This document shows positions 14,829 to 21,697 of a stretch of 42,800 nt of DNA, piece after piece. The notes beneath the pieces were generated by a model. The model ran no database searches, was not told where the DNA came from, and saw only the letters and a program-made list of their open reading frames with translations. The translations under genes were made by a program, and so were the position numbers. This stretch comes from a virus, in the IMG/VR virus record IMGVR_UViG_3300045282_000103, positions 1 through 42,800 of that record; one strand, given 5' to 3'. The stretch's first letter is position 1. Each line of letters opens with the position of its first letter.

Positions 14829-15416
14829 TCACTTCTCCTCCCCGGCCCCGGTTGGGCCTGAAACTCTCTCGGCTGGCTGCTGGCGGGAAGCTGCGAGTGC
14901 GGCGCGATAAAGCGGAACGACTCGATAATATACTTCGCTTTCGGAGCCGCAATCATCATTCAGAACATCAACTTCGTCTTTGGCGGATTGTAAGTCTCCA
15001 AATACGCACTGTTCGCCATCATGCCAACTCCAGATGCCGTCCTTGTTTTGCTCCTCGATAGCGAACAGCCAAGGCTCATCCCCTGCCGTGCAGGAAGCTC
15101 GGAGGGCGGATTCGAGCTGACATGGATGGCACGGCGGATTGCGATTGCCTTGATAACCCTCTATATAGAGAGGCTCATGGGTATGCGGCCACTTCGCAAT
15201 CAACGCCTCTACCGGGTCCGCAGTCGCGGGCTTGCCAGAAGCTGTTTGCTGTGGGATAGGTGATGCATCTCTTCTGCCAAGAAATACTGCATGGTAACGC
15301 TTACCAGAAGTATCTGGCTGAGTCGTATTAAGTTCCGAAGTACAGACCAAACTCCAATCAGTCGGTCTTGGGCACGGAACTTCTTCTCCGCAGAATACGC
15401 AATGCTTGTGACTCAT
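14829..15416 (-). CDS. Zinc-site protein of unknown function, 195 aa
   Basis: Begins MSHKHCVFCGEEVPCPRP with a Cys/His cluster, and has a further CHPCQLESALRASC. The C-terminal half contains WLFAIEEQNKDGIWSWHD and an acidic region. ATGA overlap with the upstream 179-aa gene, which also has zinc-ribbon motifs. Possibly regulatory or a host-takeover factor; no family recognised. Confidence 0.75.
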   Translation of the reverse strand: MSHKHCVFCGEEVPCPRPTDWSLVCTSELNTTQPDTSGKRYHAVFLGRRDASPIPQQTASGKPATADPVEALIAKWPHTHEPLYIEGYQGNRNPPCHPCQLESALRASCTAGDEPWLFAIEEQNKDGIWSWHDGEQCVFGDLQSAKDEVDVLNDDCGSESEVYYRVVPLYRAALAASRQQPAERVSGPTGAGEEK

Positions 15417-15952
15417 AGTTTCTCCGTCGCCGTGGAGGGGGATGGTTTATACACCCACTTCCCGTCGCAGTTATCAAAATGCGAGCAATTCCTAATTCCT
15501 GCCGCATTACAATCTAGACAGACCGGGATGGCTCCAATTACTTCAGGTCTCGTTGCTGGCTGTCCGCTCGGTGGGGCTGCGGTGCCACAGTTCACACATT
15601 TAGAATCGCCATCATAATTCAGATTGCAGCACTGTGGGCACATCCATCGTGCCCCGGCGTTGGGCTGGCTGGCAGCAAGTACGGTCGGCCGCTCAACATC
15701 GTCACAACGATATAGAATTTGGGCCAGCCAGCGTTGAATGCCATAAGCCACAACAATCTTACTGCCATCCTTCAAGGGACCTTGGTCGTCAGCCATTTGT
15801 AGCCCCGGCGCTTCCGGGGAGGCGGCGAGAGCCAATATTTGCTTAGCTACTTCCTTTGCCACACCAGCGCTCTCTATGGACTGATACCACTCTTCGTGAT
15901 CGGATATTCTTTTATAAATAAGTTCAGCCGCTTCCCGCAACTCTTTGCTCAT
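15413..15952 (-). CDS. Protein with double zinc-ribbon motifs, 179 aa
   Basis: The N-terminal half is helical. The middle has WMCPQCCNLNYDGDSKCVNCG, a RanBP2/zinc-ribbon-like four-cysteine module, followed by CLDCNAAGIRNCSHFDNC. The ribosome site belongs to a repeated junction (GCGCAGAAAGGGTGAG) also used before the 71-aa membrane protein gene. Ends in ATGA overlap with the next gene. Confidence 0.75.
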   Translation of the reverse strand: MSKELREAAELIYKRISDHEEWYQSIESAGVAKEVAKQILALAASPEAPGLQMADDQGPLKDGSKIVVAYGIQRWLAQILYRCDDVERPTVLAASQPNAGARWMCPQCCNLNYDGDSKCVNCGTAAPPSGQPATRPEVIGAIPVCLDCNAAGIRNCSHFDNCDGKWVYKPSPSTATEKL

Positions 15953-15954
15953 CG

Positions 15955-15970
15955 CTCACCCTTTCTGCGC
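15955..15970. repeat. 16-bp direct repeat carrying a ribosome site, copy 1
   Basis: CTCACCCTTTCTGCGC, repeated at 16177-16192. On the minus strand it includes AAAGGGTGAG just before ATG 15952 and also encodes the last residues (AQKG) and stop of the 71-aa protein. Confidence 0.75.
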
Positions 15971-16171
15971 TGCATATCCTGCTATAAAAACTACGACGAT
16001 GATGAGATAGCCCATAAATGCCATTGGAGTAAGTGCCGCTGAGAGAATTGGATAGCCTTTATGCCAAATCCAATCACACGCTTGGAACCAAAGCAGAATG
16101 ATCTCGATAAACGCTGCAACGGCAGCCAAAAACCCTAGCACGGCCCCAACGCCCGTTACGATAGCTTTCAT
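15956..16171 (-). CDS. Small two-helix membrane protein, 71 aa
   Basis: Two strongly hydrophobic segments, AVLGFLAAVAAFIEIILLWF (~9-28) and PMAFMGYLIIVVVFIAGYAA (~49-68), separated by a short loop with Trp/His/Lys. AAAGGGTGAG upstream of ATG 16171. Placed among early genes, so it may be an inner-membrane host-takeover or exclusion protein. A holin role is possible, but the lysis genes lie elsewhere. Confidence 0.75.
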   Translation of the reverse strand: MKAIVTGVGAVLGFLAAVAAFIEIILLWFQACDWIWHKGYPILSAALTPMAFMGYLIIVVVFIAGYAAQKG

Positions 16172-16176
16172 CGCTA

Positions 16177-16192
16177 CTCACCCTTTCTGCGC
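16177..16192. repeat. 16-bp direct repeat carrying a ribosome site, copy 2
   Basis: Second copy of CTCACCCTTTCTGCGC, forming the leader of the 71-aa membrane protein gene. Confidence 0.75.
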
Positions 16193-16207
16193 GTCACGCC
16201 CACCAGT

Positions 16208-16393
16208 TCAAACTTTCACCCATCCGCCGACACGGTTTGCTTCAGCGATAATTCGTTTCTCTGTTTCTCGTAGCTGTGGGTCGCCCTGTGCGTTAAAGTC
16301 AACCTTAGCTTCCTCGCAATTACCATCAGCGAACCGTCTGACGGCATACCAGTTCGTTCCCAAGATGATTACGCGATACGAATACGGCGGCAT
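16208..16393 (-). CDS. Small alpha/beta protein, 61 aa
   Basis: I start at ATG 16393 (MPPYSYRVIILGTNWYAVRR), which has GAAGGGATAAAA upstream. A longer in-frame extension to 16609 is open, but it runs over two smaller ORFs that have better signals. Pattern of strands then a charged helix. Function unknown. Confidence 0.7.
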   Translation of the reverse strand: MPPYSYRVIILGTNWYAVRRFADGNCEEAKVDFNAQGDPQLRETEKRIIAEANRVGGWVKV

Positions 16394-16395
16394 TT

Positions 16396-16527
16396 TTATC
16401 CCTTCGACTGGCGCAAATGCTCGTAAGCAGCCTTGAACATTTTCGCTAACGCTTTCAAGAACCTCGGGTCTTTGGATTTCAAGCCGCAAATGTAAACTTC
16501 CGGCAGGTCCCGCTTCCGTTTCGCCAT
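16396..16527 (-). CDS. Small basic protein, 43 aa
   Basis: MAKRKRDLPEVYICGLKSKD followed by a Lys-rich helix, ending HLRQSKG. ATG 16527 overlaps the TGA of the 22-aa ORF (TGATG) and the stop lies 2 nt before the next ATG. Its first five codons are an exact DNA repeat of those of the 22-aa ORF upstream. Probably real from its tight coupling. Confidence 0.6.
   Translation of the reverse strand: MAKRKRDLPEVYICGLKSKDPRFLKALAKMFKAAYEHLRQSKG
16513..16527. repeat. 15-bp direct repeat at two adjacent gene starts, copy 1
   Basis: CTTCCGTTTCGCCAT encodes ATG GCG AAA CGG AAG at the start of the 43-aa gene; identical to 16581-16595. Confidence 0.75.
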
Positions 16528-16595
16528 CACCGGCCTCGCTTCCATACCCAATTCCAGTCTCTTGGCCTGCCGCACTCACACTTCCGTTTCGCCAT
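16527..16595 (-). CDS. Micro-ORF, 22 aa, with CxC motif
   Basis: GGAGGGTAGG precedes ATG 16595, a stronger ribosome site than that of the following gene. It encodes MAKRKCECGRPRDWNWVWKR plus two residues. The stop overlaps the next start. It may be a leader peptide that couples translation or a remnant of a duplication. Confidence 0.45.
   Translation of the reverse strand: MAKRKCECGRPRDWNWVWKRGR
16581..16595. repeat. 15-bp direct repeat at two adjacent gene starts, copy 2
   Basis: Second copy of CTTCCGTTTCGCCAT, at the start of the 22-aa ORF. Confidence 0.75.
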
Positions 16596-16627
16596 CCTAC
16601 CCTCCGCACCCCTTATCGCTATCGCCC

Positions 16628-17140
16628 CTACTCGCCAAAATTGCCAATCACATACCGAGCCAACACGCGGTCAAACTCTTTGATATTTTCTGGAAGTTCG
16701 GCATAACAGTCTTTATGCCTTACATCGCCCTGCCGTCTTGCTTCTGCTTGGTAGATATTGTGAAACTTTTCGGCTAGTTGCTCTACCGCATCTACGCTCG
16801 GCACACTCTCTGGAGGTCGCCAGCACTGACATTCCAGAAACATCTTTCCACATCGGCCACACATAGGAGCATTCACAGGAATCACTGGAGGTTGCTTTCT
16901 CGGCATTTCCCGTACATTGCCACGCTCGCGCCATCGAATTGCTGCGTTAACTTGGTCAATCTTTAGCCCGTAATCTCCAGCTATGGAGCTGATGGTTTCT
17001 CCGCTACGAAATCTTGCTTTCAGCACAACTACCGGGATTCTTGTCCCGCGAAGGCAGTAGGCCCCTGACATAACATTTGGATCACGCGAAACTGAAGACC
17101 CCCGCCCCGCCCCCACTCTCTGTTTGCTCATGCGGCTCAT
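16628..17140 (-). CDS. DUF433-like domain fused to a zinc ribbon, 170 aa
   Basis: Residues ~18-70 (SRDPNVMSGAYCLRGTRIPV, SGETISSIAGDYGL, NAAIRW) match the DUF433 domain, a helix-turn-helix fold often found in antitoxins. A four-cysteine segment follows (APMCGRCGKMFLECQCW), then a helical C-terminus. ATG 17140 forms an ATGA overlap with the preceding PP-loop gene. Probably a DNA-binding regulator, or an antitoxin-like protein that counters a host system; the role is inferred. Confidence 0.8.
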   Translation of the reverse strand: MSRMSKQRVGAGRGSSVSRDPNVMSGAYCLRGTRIPVVVLKARFRSGETISSIAGDYGLKIDQVNAAIRWRERGNVREMPRKQPPVIPVNAPMCGRCGKMFLECQCWRPPESVPSVDAVEQLAEKFHNIYQAEARRQGDVRHKDCYAELPENIKEFDRVLARYVIGNFGE

Positions 17141-17952
17141 ACAAAACAATCTCCTGAGTTGCAACCAAGCGTGCCCTGTGATTCATCTTTCTCTTTGAAC
17201 TCTACTTGGTCCAGCGGCACAAGTGATTTGTGGAGAAACGCATCCGGTTTAGTTTTCTGCATCTCCCGCTCGAACTCAACAGCCTGAGTGAACTCTTGTG
17301 GCGATTGCTCGCGCAGCGCCACCCATCCGCTATCCGGTGTGTTTGGGCACATCCAACAATGCGAGCGTGGCGGCTCAGGCCATCCGTATTCGCGCACCAA
17401 GTTCACGCAGCCCATTCTCGACATGGGAACCTTGAAAATTAGTGGGTAATCGAGAAGCCAATTAGCCGCACGCGGAGTGCTCACACGCTCCATTTCGTTT
17501 GTACTGAAGCCTATCCAATTTGTCGCGGGAGTCAGGTTGCGGTCGAGCGCCCATCTCTTTACCTTGTCTCGCTTCCAGTACGATGAACAGAAATTGGCGA
17601 GTTTCGCGCCGCCAGTGTAGAAAATAGGGATTAGTAAGGTGCCTTGTCCATTGAATATCGAAGGCTCTTTCTCGATACATGGAATCCTCTCTATGAAAAA
17701 TCTTTCCTTCTGCCAAAGCGCCGGATTCACTACCTGTTCGAGATATTCCCAAGTGCTCTTTTTCTCTCGGCCAGTGTCAGCAATTACCGCATAATCCGGC
17801 CTCGGCAAGCGGCCTTGCAGAATAAGCACAGCAATCGCAGCGCTCTGTGTCCCGCCGCCAGAACTCCAAATCTCAAATCGTCTACTCACCTTCGTCTCCC
17901 CCTCCACAGCAACTAAGTGGAACGCTCGCTGCTGACGCTCTGTGCTAGCCAT
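17137..17952 (-). CDS. PAPS-reductase-like PP-loop protein, 271 aa
   Basis: PP-loop SSGGGTQSAA near residue 32 marks an ATP-pyrophosphatase of the PAPS reductase family. Later motifs include YAVIADTGREKKSTWEYL, NFCSSYWKRDKVKRW, SHCWMCPNT and a C-terminal LGCNSGDCFV. The three Cys groups could hold a metal or Fe-S cluster. Phage members of this family are common but uncharacterised; roles in sulfur transfer to nucleic acid or in nucleotide sensing are possible. ATG 17952 has GGGAGGC upstream. Confidence 0.85.
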   Translation of the reverse strand: MASTERQQRAFHLVAVEGETKVSRRFEIWSSGGGTQSAAIAVLILQGRLPRPDYAVIADTGREKKSTWEYLEQVVNPALWQKERFFIERIPCIEKEPSIFNGQGTLLIPIFYTGGAKLANFCSSYWKRDKVKRWALDRNLTPATNWIGFSTNEMERVSTPRAANWLLDYPLIFKVPMSRMGCVNLVREYGWPEPPRSHCWMCPNTPDSGWVALREQSPQEFTQAVEFEREMQKTKPDAFLHKSLVPLDQVEFKEKDESQGTLGCNSGDCFV

Positions 17953-18169
17953 GCGCTGCCTCCCGCTGCCGTTCAAAATAGTAAGTTTCCCCACGCTCGC
18001 CGCTGACTGTCGCTAAATCAATCCAAGCCACCTGCTCGACGCTCGTTATCTCGCAGCCGCACTTGGAATGCTTCTTGGCATATTCGGAAAGCGCTTCTTG
18101 CTCGTCTCGGGCGTCAACCAAGAACATCCCTTCGCCGGCATCATCCAGGTTCTCTATGCACCACAGCAT
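17945..18169 (-). CDS. Small protein, 74 aa
   Basis: MLWCIENLDDAGEGMFLVDA, then a helix, then KCGCEITSVEQVAWIDL. Ferredoxin-like alternation of strand and helix. It overlaps the PP-loop gene start by 8 nt. Function unknown. Confidence 0.75.
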   Translation of the reverse strand: MLWCIENLDDAGEGMFLVDARDEQEALSEYAKKHSKCGCEITSVEQVAWIDLATVSGERGETYYFERQREAAHG

Positions 18170-18172
18170 GGC

Positions 18173-18346
18173 TCATCCCCTGAACTTTCCCACTTCCGCT
18201 GATACCCTCTCGTGCAGTTCTTTCAGCTTCTTAGCTTCAAACTCGCTCTCTGGCGAAGCCCGGTAGCCGCAACTGCATAGCAAGCACCAGGGCCGTACGA
18301 ACCTTTCATCCCGCCAGACCGTCACAACATGCGCAGACAGCACCAC
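18173..18346 (-). CDS. Small CxxC protein, 57 aa
   Basis: GTG 18346 directly follows the previous TAG and has GAGGG 7 nt upstream. The sequence holds WCLLCSCGYRAS, a zinc-site candidate, then a charged helix (EAKKLKELHERVSAEVGKF). The stop lies 3 nt before the next ATG. Coupling on both sides supports it. Confidence 0.65.
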   Translation of the reverse strand: MVLSAHVVTVWRDERFVRPWCLLCSCGYRASPESEFEAKKLKELHERVSAEVGKFRG

Positions 18347-18853
18347 CTAAATTCCCTCACCCAAGGGTTGCCTTTGACTTTGCAGTTGCTTGTAAGGTTC
18401 TAAGCAAGTTACAGAGTCGTGTTTTAACTCAACACAGGCAAGGTTCCAGCCAGAAATAGCTCCGCTCGACACACCTGCACGCTCGCACCGGATGGTGGAC
18501 AGCTTTCGAATGCGCTCACCGGATTCAGTGTGACTTTTCTTCCTGCGGAGTGAGGAATACGCTGCGCTTCGGCCTGTTTCAAGGATGCTCTGCGCTGCAT
18601 AAGCATGACACTCGAGACCCGGTCGCACCGTTTGTCTCGATCGCAAAGCACCCATGAGGCAGGCCCAAACCAGCTTCCGGCGAATGACTCTCTCGTGATG
18701 GTCACAAAATGCGTGGTCAATTTTGAGGGCAAGGTCGCCGGTATTCTTTCTACGAATTTGAGGGGCGAGACGCCAGATGGAGTCGGCGAATACCGGCGAA
18801 GGCAAACTACCGAAATGCCTTCTGGAACCCGCCCCACGAATCCGCACTCGCAT
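18347..18853 (-). CDS. Basic protein of unknown function, 168 aa
   Basis: ATG 18853 comes one base after the TAA of the 56-aa gene, and the stop is directly followed by the next GTG. Arg-rich, with FCDHHERVIRRKLVWACLMG and several Cys/His. Competing ORFs overlap on both strands here, so this choice is less certain; it is the only one that joins neatly to both neighbours. Confidence 0.55.
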   Translation of the reverse strand: MRVRIRGAGSRRHFGSLPSPVFADSIWRLAPQIRRKNTGDLALKIDHAFCDHHERVIRRKLVWACLMGALRSRQTVRPGLECHAYAAQSILETGRSAAYSSLRRKKSHTESGERIRKLSTIRCERAGVSSGAISGWNLACVELKHDSVTCLEPYKQLQSQRQPLGEGI

Positions 18854-18880
18854 ATTATTTAGCCTCGCCTGAGTTGTCAA
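18852..18880 (-). promoter_or_regulatory. Promoter-like element overlapping a stop/start junction
   Basis: TTGACA (18880-18875), 17-nt spacer, TAATAT (18857-18852). The -10 covers the TAA stop of the 56-aa gene and the first two bases of the next ATG. If used, it would start transcripts inside the 168-aa gene and boost downstream genes. Confidence 0.4.
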
Positions 18881-19025
18881 GCAATTTTTGTGCGGCATCA
18901 ATAGCCGCTCTCTCATCAGCGGGAATATCCATGCTAAACTCTCCTTCGTAGTGGGCCAGCGCACAAGACAAAGCTACATCAATCAACTTTCTCAACAATT
19001 CAGAATCAATTAGGACCTTGCTCAT
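18855..19025 (-). CDS. Small helical protein, 56 aa
   Basis: ATG 19025 overlaps the preceding TGA (ATGA). Sequence MSKVLIDSELLRKLIDVALS, then FSMDIPADERAAIDAAQKLL. Two amphipathic helices; typical small phage early protein. Below usual ORF-calling length but well supported by coupling. Confidence 0.75.
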   Translation of the reverse strand: MSKVLIDSELLRKLIDVALSCALAHYEGEFSMDIPADERAAIDAAQKLLDNSGEAK

Positions 19026-19375
19026 ATCTTGGTCTCAACTACTTTCTTTGGCCGTCCGCCTTTGCGCCCGTTCTTGCGTGCTGCTTTTGCTTTCGCTGCG
19101 CTCTTGATCTTACCGCCGAGCTTGCCGAGCGCTTGAGCATGAATGCTGGCTGGCGTTGAGACTTTTCGAAGATATGGGTTTCTACTTCCATTTGAAGGGC
19201 AAGCACACAAAGTTAATAGTTTATCGCAATGGGCGCACCACCATAGCTCTACGACTTTCCCTTCCGCCAGTTCCCTAACTATCTTAATCAATTCGTTTCG
19301 CTGACGGCGCATGCGGTCATAATCCGCATCTTTTTTGACTGCCTCGCTAATCATGAAATCATTGAAGTTGCTCAT
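19022..19375 (-). CDS. CxxC zinc-site protein with basic C-terminal tail, 117 aa
   Basis: Helical N-terminus, then WWCAHCDKLLTLCAC (a compact four-Cys site), then a very basic Lys/Arg/Ala/Gly tail (SAAKAKAARKNGRKGGRPKK) that resembles an AT-hook/histone-like tail. Probably binds DNA. ATGA overlap with the DNA methyltransferase gene upstream suggests they act together. Confidence 0.8.
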   Translation of the reverse strand: MSNFNDFMISEAVKKDADYDRMRRQRNELIKIVRELAEGKVVELWWCAHCDKLLTLCACPSNGSRNPYLRKVSTPASIHAQALGKLGGKIKSAAKAKAARKNGRKGGRPKKVVETKI

Positions 19376-19971
19376 TTGAAATCCAATACCTCCTGGCTAA
19401 GACGTTTTGCAGCAATTTCGCAGTAGCGCTCTTCGATTTCTATGCCGATGGCGCGACGGCCTAAGTCTTTGGCTGCTCGGAGGGTGGTGCCGCTGCCCAT
19501 GAAAGGGTCAACTATTAGGCCGTCTGTAGGGCTCGCTGCAGAGACAATCCACTTGAAAACTGGCAACGGCTTGGCGCAGGGATGCCCGTTACCGCCCTCT
19601 CCCGTATTGGCGATGAACTCCTTGGCGTCAAAGGGCATCGGATTCTTCCCGTAGACCAGTAGCGGCTCCCAATGCGAGAAGCCCCCCCCGGCGGCCCTTT
19701 GTACGGAACCCGGCCGGAACCAGCCAAGCGTCCAATCCGGCTTGGGATAGGCGTACTGTGAGCCGTTTCCAGGAGTAAAAATGACAATAGGAGCCATTCT
19801 GCGGGCCTCTGTGAGCCAGGTGAGGCTTGGTATTGCCAAGTCCCATTCCGCGTAGCCTACTCCGTACGGTGGGTCAGTGAGTACCAAGTCACAAGCAGCT
19901 AAAGAAGGTAAAACCTCTAGGGCATCTCCGTGGTAAATCGTGATGCCCGCGTGCTGGTAGTACGGCTTCAC
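19372..19971 (-). CDS. DNA (N6-adenine or N4-cytosine) methyltransferase, beta class, 199 aa
   Basis: Motif IV LTDPPYGVGYAEW (residues ~31-43) precedes the SAM-binding VDPFMGSGTTLRAAKDLG (~159-176), and EIEERYCEIAAKRL follows, the order of beta-class amino-methyltransferases. It is short, lacking a large target-recognition domain. No partner restriction enzyme is present, so it likely protects phage DNA from host enzymes or marks it. GTG start overlaps the previous TGA. Confidence 0.92.
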   Translation of the reverse strand: MKPYYQHAGITIYHGDALEVLPSLAACDLVLTDPPYGVGYAEWDLAIPSLTWLTEARRMAPIVIFTPGNGSQYAYPKPDWTLGWFRPGSVQRAAGGGFSHWEPLLVYGKNPMPFDAKEFIANTGEGGNGHPCAKPLPVFKWIVSAASPTDGLIVDPFMGSGTTLRAAKDLGRRAIGIEIEERYCEIAAKRLSQEVLDFK

Positions 19972-20195
19972 AGCTCATCCCATCCCTTCTTGACGCGCCC
20001 TTTCTTGTCCGATTCCACGAGTAGCGATGGGCTACGCAATATCCTTCGCAGTTTAGTCGATACGCCCTCCACGACAAGGCGGACCGTGCTATGCCGCTTA
20101 AATCCAGACTTGTCTATCGTGACCAGCCGAACCAACTCGTTCATCGGCAGGCACCAGTAATAGCCACCAAGAGTAAGTTCTTTAGTTGTTTTCAT
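19968..20195 (-). CDS. Small basic protein, 75 aa
   Basis: MKTTKELTLGGYYWCLPMNE, then strands and basic residues, ending VKKGWDEL. Overlaps neighbours on both sides (ATGA, GTGA). Function unknown. Confidence 0.75.
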   Translation of the reverse strand: MKTTKELTLGGYYWCLPMNELVRLVTIDKSGFKRHSTVRLVVEGVSTKLRRILRSPSLLVESDKKGRVKKGWDEL

Positions 20196-20554
20196 GTTCG
20201 CGGGAGTCTTTCTATGGTAACGAGGACTTGCTCGCCAACTTCGAACTTACTGACAGGGTGGAATACGTAATGCAATTTGGTACAACTGGGATTGTAGTCG
20301 GCCTGCCCAAGAACCGTTTGGAATTGTTCTCGATATTCCTCAACCCTATCCACGCCTTCAGTTGAGGTGCTGGCTCGCGGCGACTGGCCTACTTCGCTCC
20401 TGCCATACGTGGGCCGGGACTCGTTGTGGACTTCTTCCAAGGCATCGCGCAATATCCCGACTATCGCTTGCTCGTGCGATGACCAGTCAAGCCCATCAAG
20501 CTCACGCCAAAGCTGCTGGGCGCGTTCCTGCATATCGGTGCTTTCAGTTTTCAA
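20192..20554 (-). CDS. Hypothetical protein, 120 aa
   Basis: TTG 20554 follows AAAGGAG at about 10 nt. The N-terminal half is helical (MQERAQQLWRELDGLDW) and the C-terminal half is strand-rich (VGEQVLVTIERLP). Function unknown. Confidence 0.7.
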   Translation of the reverse strand: MKTESTDMQERAQQLWRELDGLDWSSHEQAIVGILRDALEEVHNESRPTYGRSEVGQSPRASTSTEGVDRVEEYREQFQTVLGQADYNPSCTKLHYVFHPVSKFEVGEQVLVTIERLPRT

Positions 20555-20570
20555 AGCTGAAACTCCTTTC

Positions 20571-20804
20571 CTAAGCAGAATCTTTCTTCACTTCCACGCT
20601 CGGCTTGGCCATCAGCCTGTACGTCACCACCCGCTTACCACCCTCTCGCCGCTCGCTGGATGTAATCTGGTGCGTCTTGCGAAGCTCGAATATCCGCCGC
20701 GTCAAGCTCAAGATGCCCAGCTCAGGCCCAAGCTGCCAAGACGTGGCCGGGCCGCGCTCCAGCCGGGCCAAGATGCGCTGTTGCTGGGTTTGGCGGTCGC
20801 TCAT
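20571..20804 (-). CDS. Winged-helix DNA-binding protein, 77 aa
   Basis: RILARLERGPATSWQLGPEL, then LTRRIFELRKTHQITSSERR, then RVVTYRL forms helix-turn-helix plus wing. Similar to short winged-helix domains in phage and plasmid regulators. ATGA overlap with the preceding gene. Likely transcriptional or replication-related, with the target unknown. Confidence 0.75.
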   Translation of the reverse strand: MSDRQTQQQRILARLERGPATSWQLGPELGILSLTRRIFELRKTHQITSSERREGGKRVVTYRLMAKPSVEVKKDSA

Positions 20805-21244
20805 GGCTTGCGCCTCCTTTTGGCTGCCCGTTTGCGCGGCGGCTTGGCCAGCAAAGCCCGCAAAAGTCCTGCAATCTCTTCATTTATCTGCTTTTGGGCT
20901 GTCAAAAATCCTTGCGTCCAGGCCGGGCCGCTAGTGCGCAGCTCGCCGATAGCTTGAGCAAACCCTGCGTTTAGGCCGTCCAGCGCTCCCATGAACGTGT
21001 TCCAGAATCTTGCATTTTCTTCGCCCATCAGCTTGCGGAAGCGAATCGTGTCTTCTTTGGCCTCAAGTAGCTGGCCCAACATCGCCTTTATTTCCTTTAA
21101 GCTCGTCATTTCTGTGGGCGGCGTATCTTTTAGCCTGCTCAGTTCTGGGTTTTTGCACTTCTCGCACTGGTGATGCACAACCTTGTGAATGCACAGCCAG
21201 TCAGGGTTTTCGTAAACTCCCGCTAAAGTGCCATCGCCAGACAT
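20801..21244 (-). CDS. Coiled-coil protein with CxxC and basic tail, 147 aa
   Basis: ATG 21244 is preceded by GGAGGCTTGGT. The N-terminus has CIHKVVHHQCEKCKNPE, a zinc-site candidate. The middle is helical (LKEIKAMLGQLLEAKEDTIR). The C-terminus is highly basic (KPPRKRAAKRRRKP) and probably binds nucleic acid. Function unknown. Confidence 0.75.
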   Translation of the reverse strand: MSGDGTLAGVYENPDWLCIHKVVHHQCEKCKNPELSRLKDTPPTEMTSLKEIKAMLGQLLEAKEDTIRFRKLMGEENARFWNTFMGALDGLNAGFAQAIGELRTSGPAWTQGFLTAQKQINEEIAGLLRALLAKPPRKRAAKRRRKP

Positions 21245-21315
21245 ACCAAGCCTCCAATCACCACCGCCCAGAACAGAATCACCAGCCCACGCCATGCAAC
21301 GAGCGGACTATCCAT
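21223..21315 (-). CDS. Possible single-pass membrane micro-protein, 30 aa
   Basis: MDSPLVAWRGLVILFWAVVI continues hydrophobic to a TAG. It is read in a third frame between the 39-aa membrane ORF and the 147-aa gene, overlapping both. No strong ribosome site, so coupling would be needed. Confidence 0.35.
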   Translation of the reverse strand: MDSPLVAWRGLVILFWAVVIGGLVCLAMAL

Positions 21316-21398
21316 AGGCGCAGGGCGTACACGAGCAGAAAGACCGTAACGGCGATATAAACTAGATGCCATATGCGAATTCTCACTTCCCTAGCCAT
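21279..21398 (-). CDS. Single-pass membrane protein, 39 aa
   Basis: MAREVRIRIWHLVYIAVTVF then LLVYALRLWIV: a basic N-terminus followed by one clear transmembrane helix. ATG 21398 lies inside the end of the nuclease-like gene. Too short for usual gene calls; the membrane pattern and position fill an otherwise empty gap. Confidence 0.55.
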   Translation of the reverse strand: MAREVRIRIWHLVYIAVTVFLLVYALRLWIVRSLHGVGW

Positions 21399-21697
21399 GA
21401 TTTGACAAACTCTTTGGCCCAACCGCTTAGAACTTGGGCGTTGGTGAACCGGAGGATGCGGTAACCGGCCATTTGTGCCCAATTCTGACGTTCGTAATCG
21501 GCTCCCAAAGCCACCCCCCGGCGATGGCCACCTTTGAAAGCACCGCCGTCGCATTCGAAGAGGAGACGCTTATCTGGAATCGCCAAATCCGCCCGCCACT
21601 TTCGCTCTGGATTGAAACGGTATTCATATTCGATGTGTCCAAGTTTCAGCTCCTTCAAGTGAACGCCGAGCAGCAACTGAGCCGGAGTTCGCTTCAT
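21383..21697 (-). CDS. PD-(D/E)XK-like endonuclease (DUF559/VSR-like), 104 aa
   Basis: KWRADLAIPDKRLLFECDGG has the D-x(n)-E-x-D core of PD-(D/E)XK nucleases, and later GYRILRFTNAQVLSGWAKEF resembles the end of DUF559/very-short-patch-repair-like proteins. ATGA overlap with an HNH gene upstream. Could resolve recombination intermediates or cut host DNA. Confidence 0.7.
   Translation of the reverse strand: MKRTPAQLLLGVHLKELKLGHIEYEYRFNPERKWRADLAIPDKRLLFECDGGAFKGGHRRGVALGADYERQNWAQMAGYRILRFTNAQVLSGWAKEFVKSWLGK

Noticed and set aside
18424-18837. 137-codon minus-strand ORF in another frame of the 168-aa gene
   Set aside because: Does not join to either neighbour and has no ribosome site, whereas the 168-aa frame abuts both.
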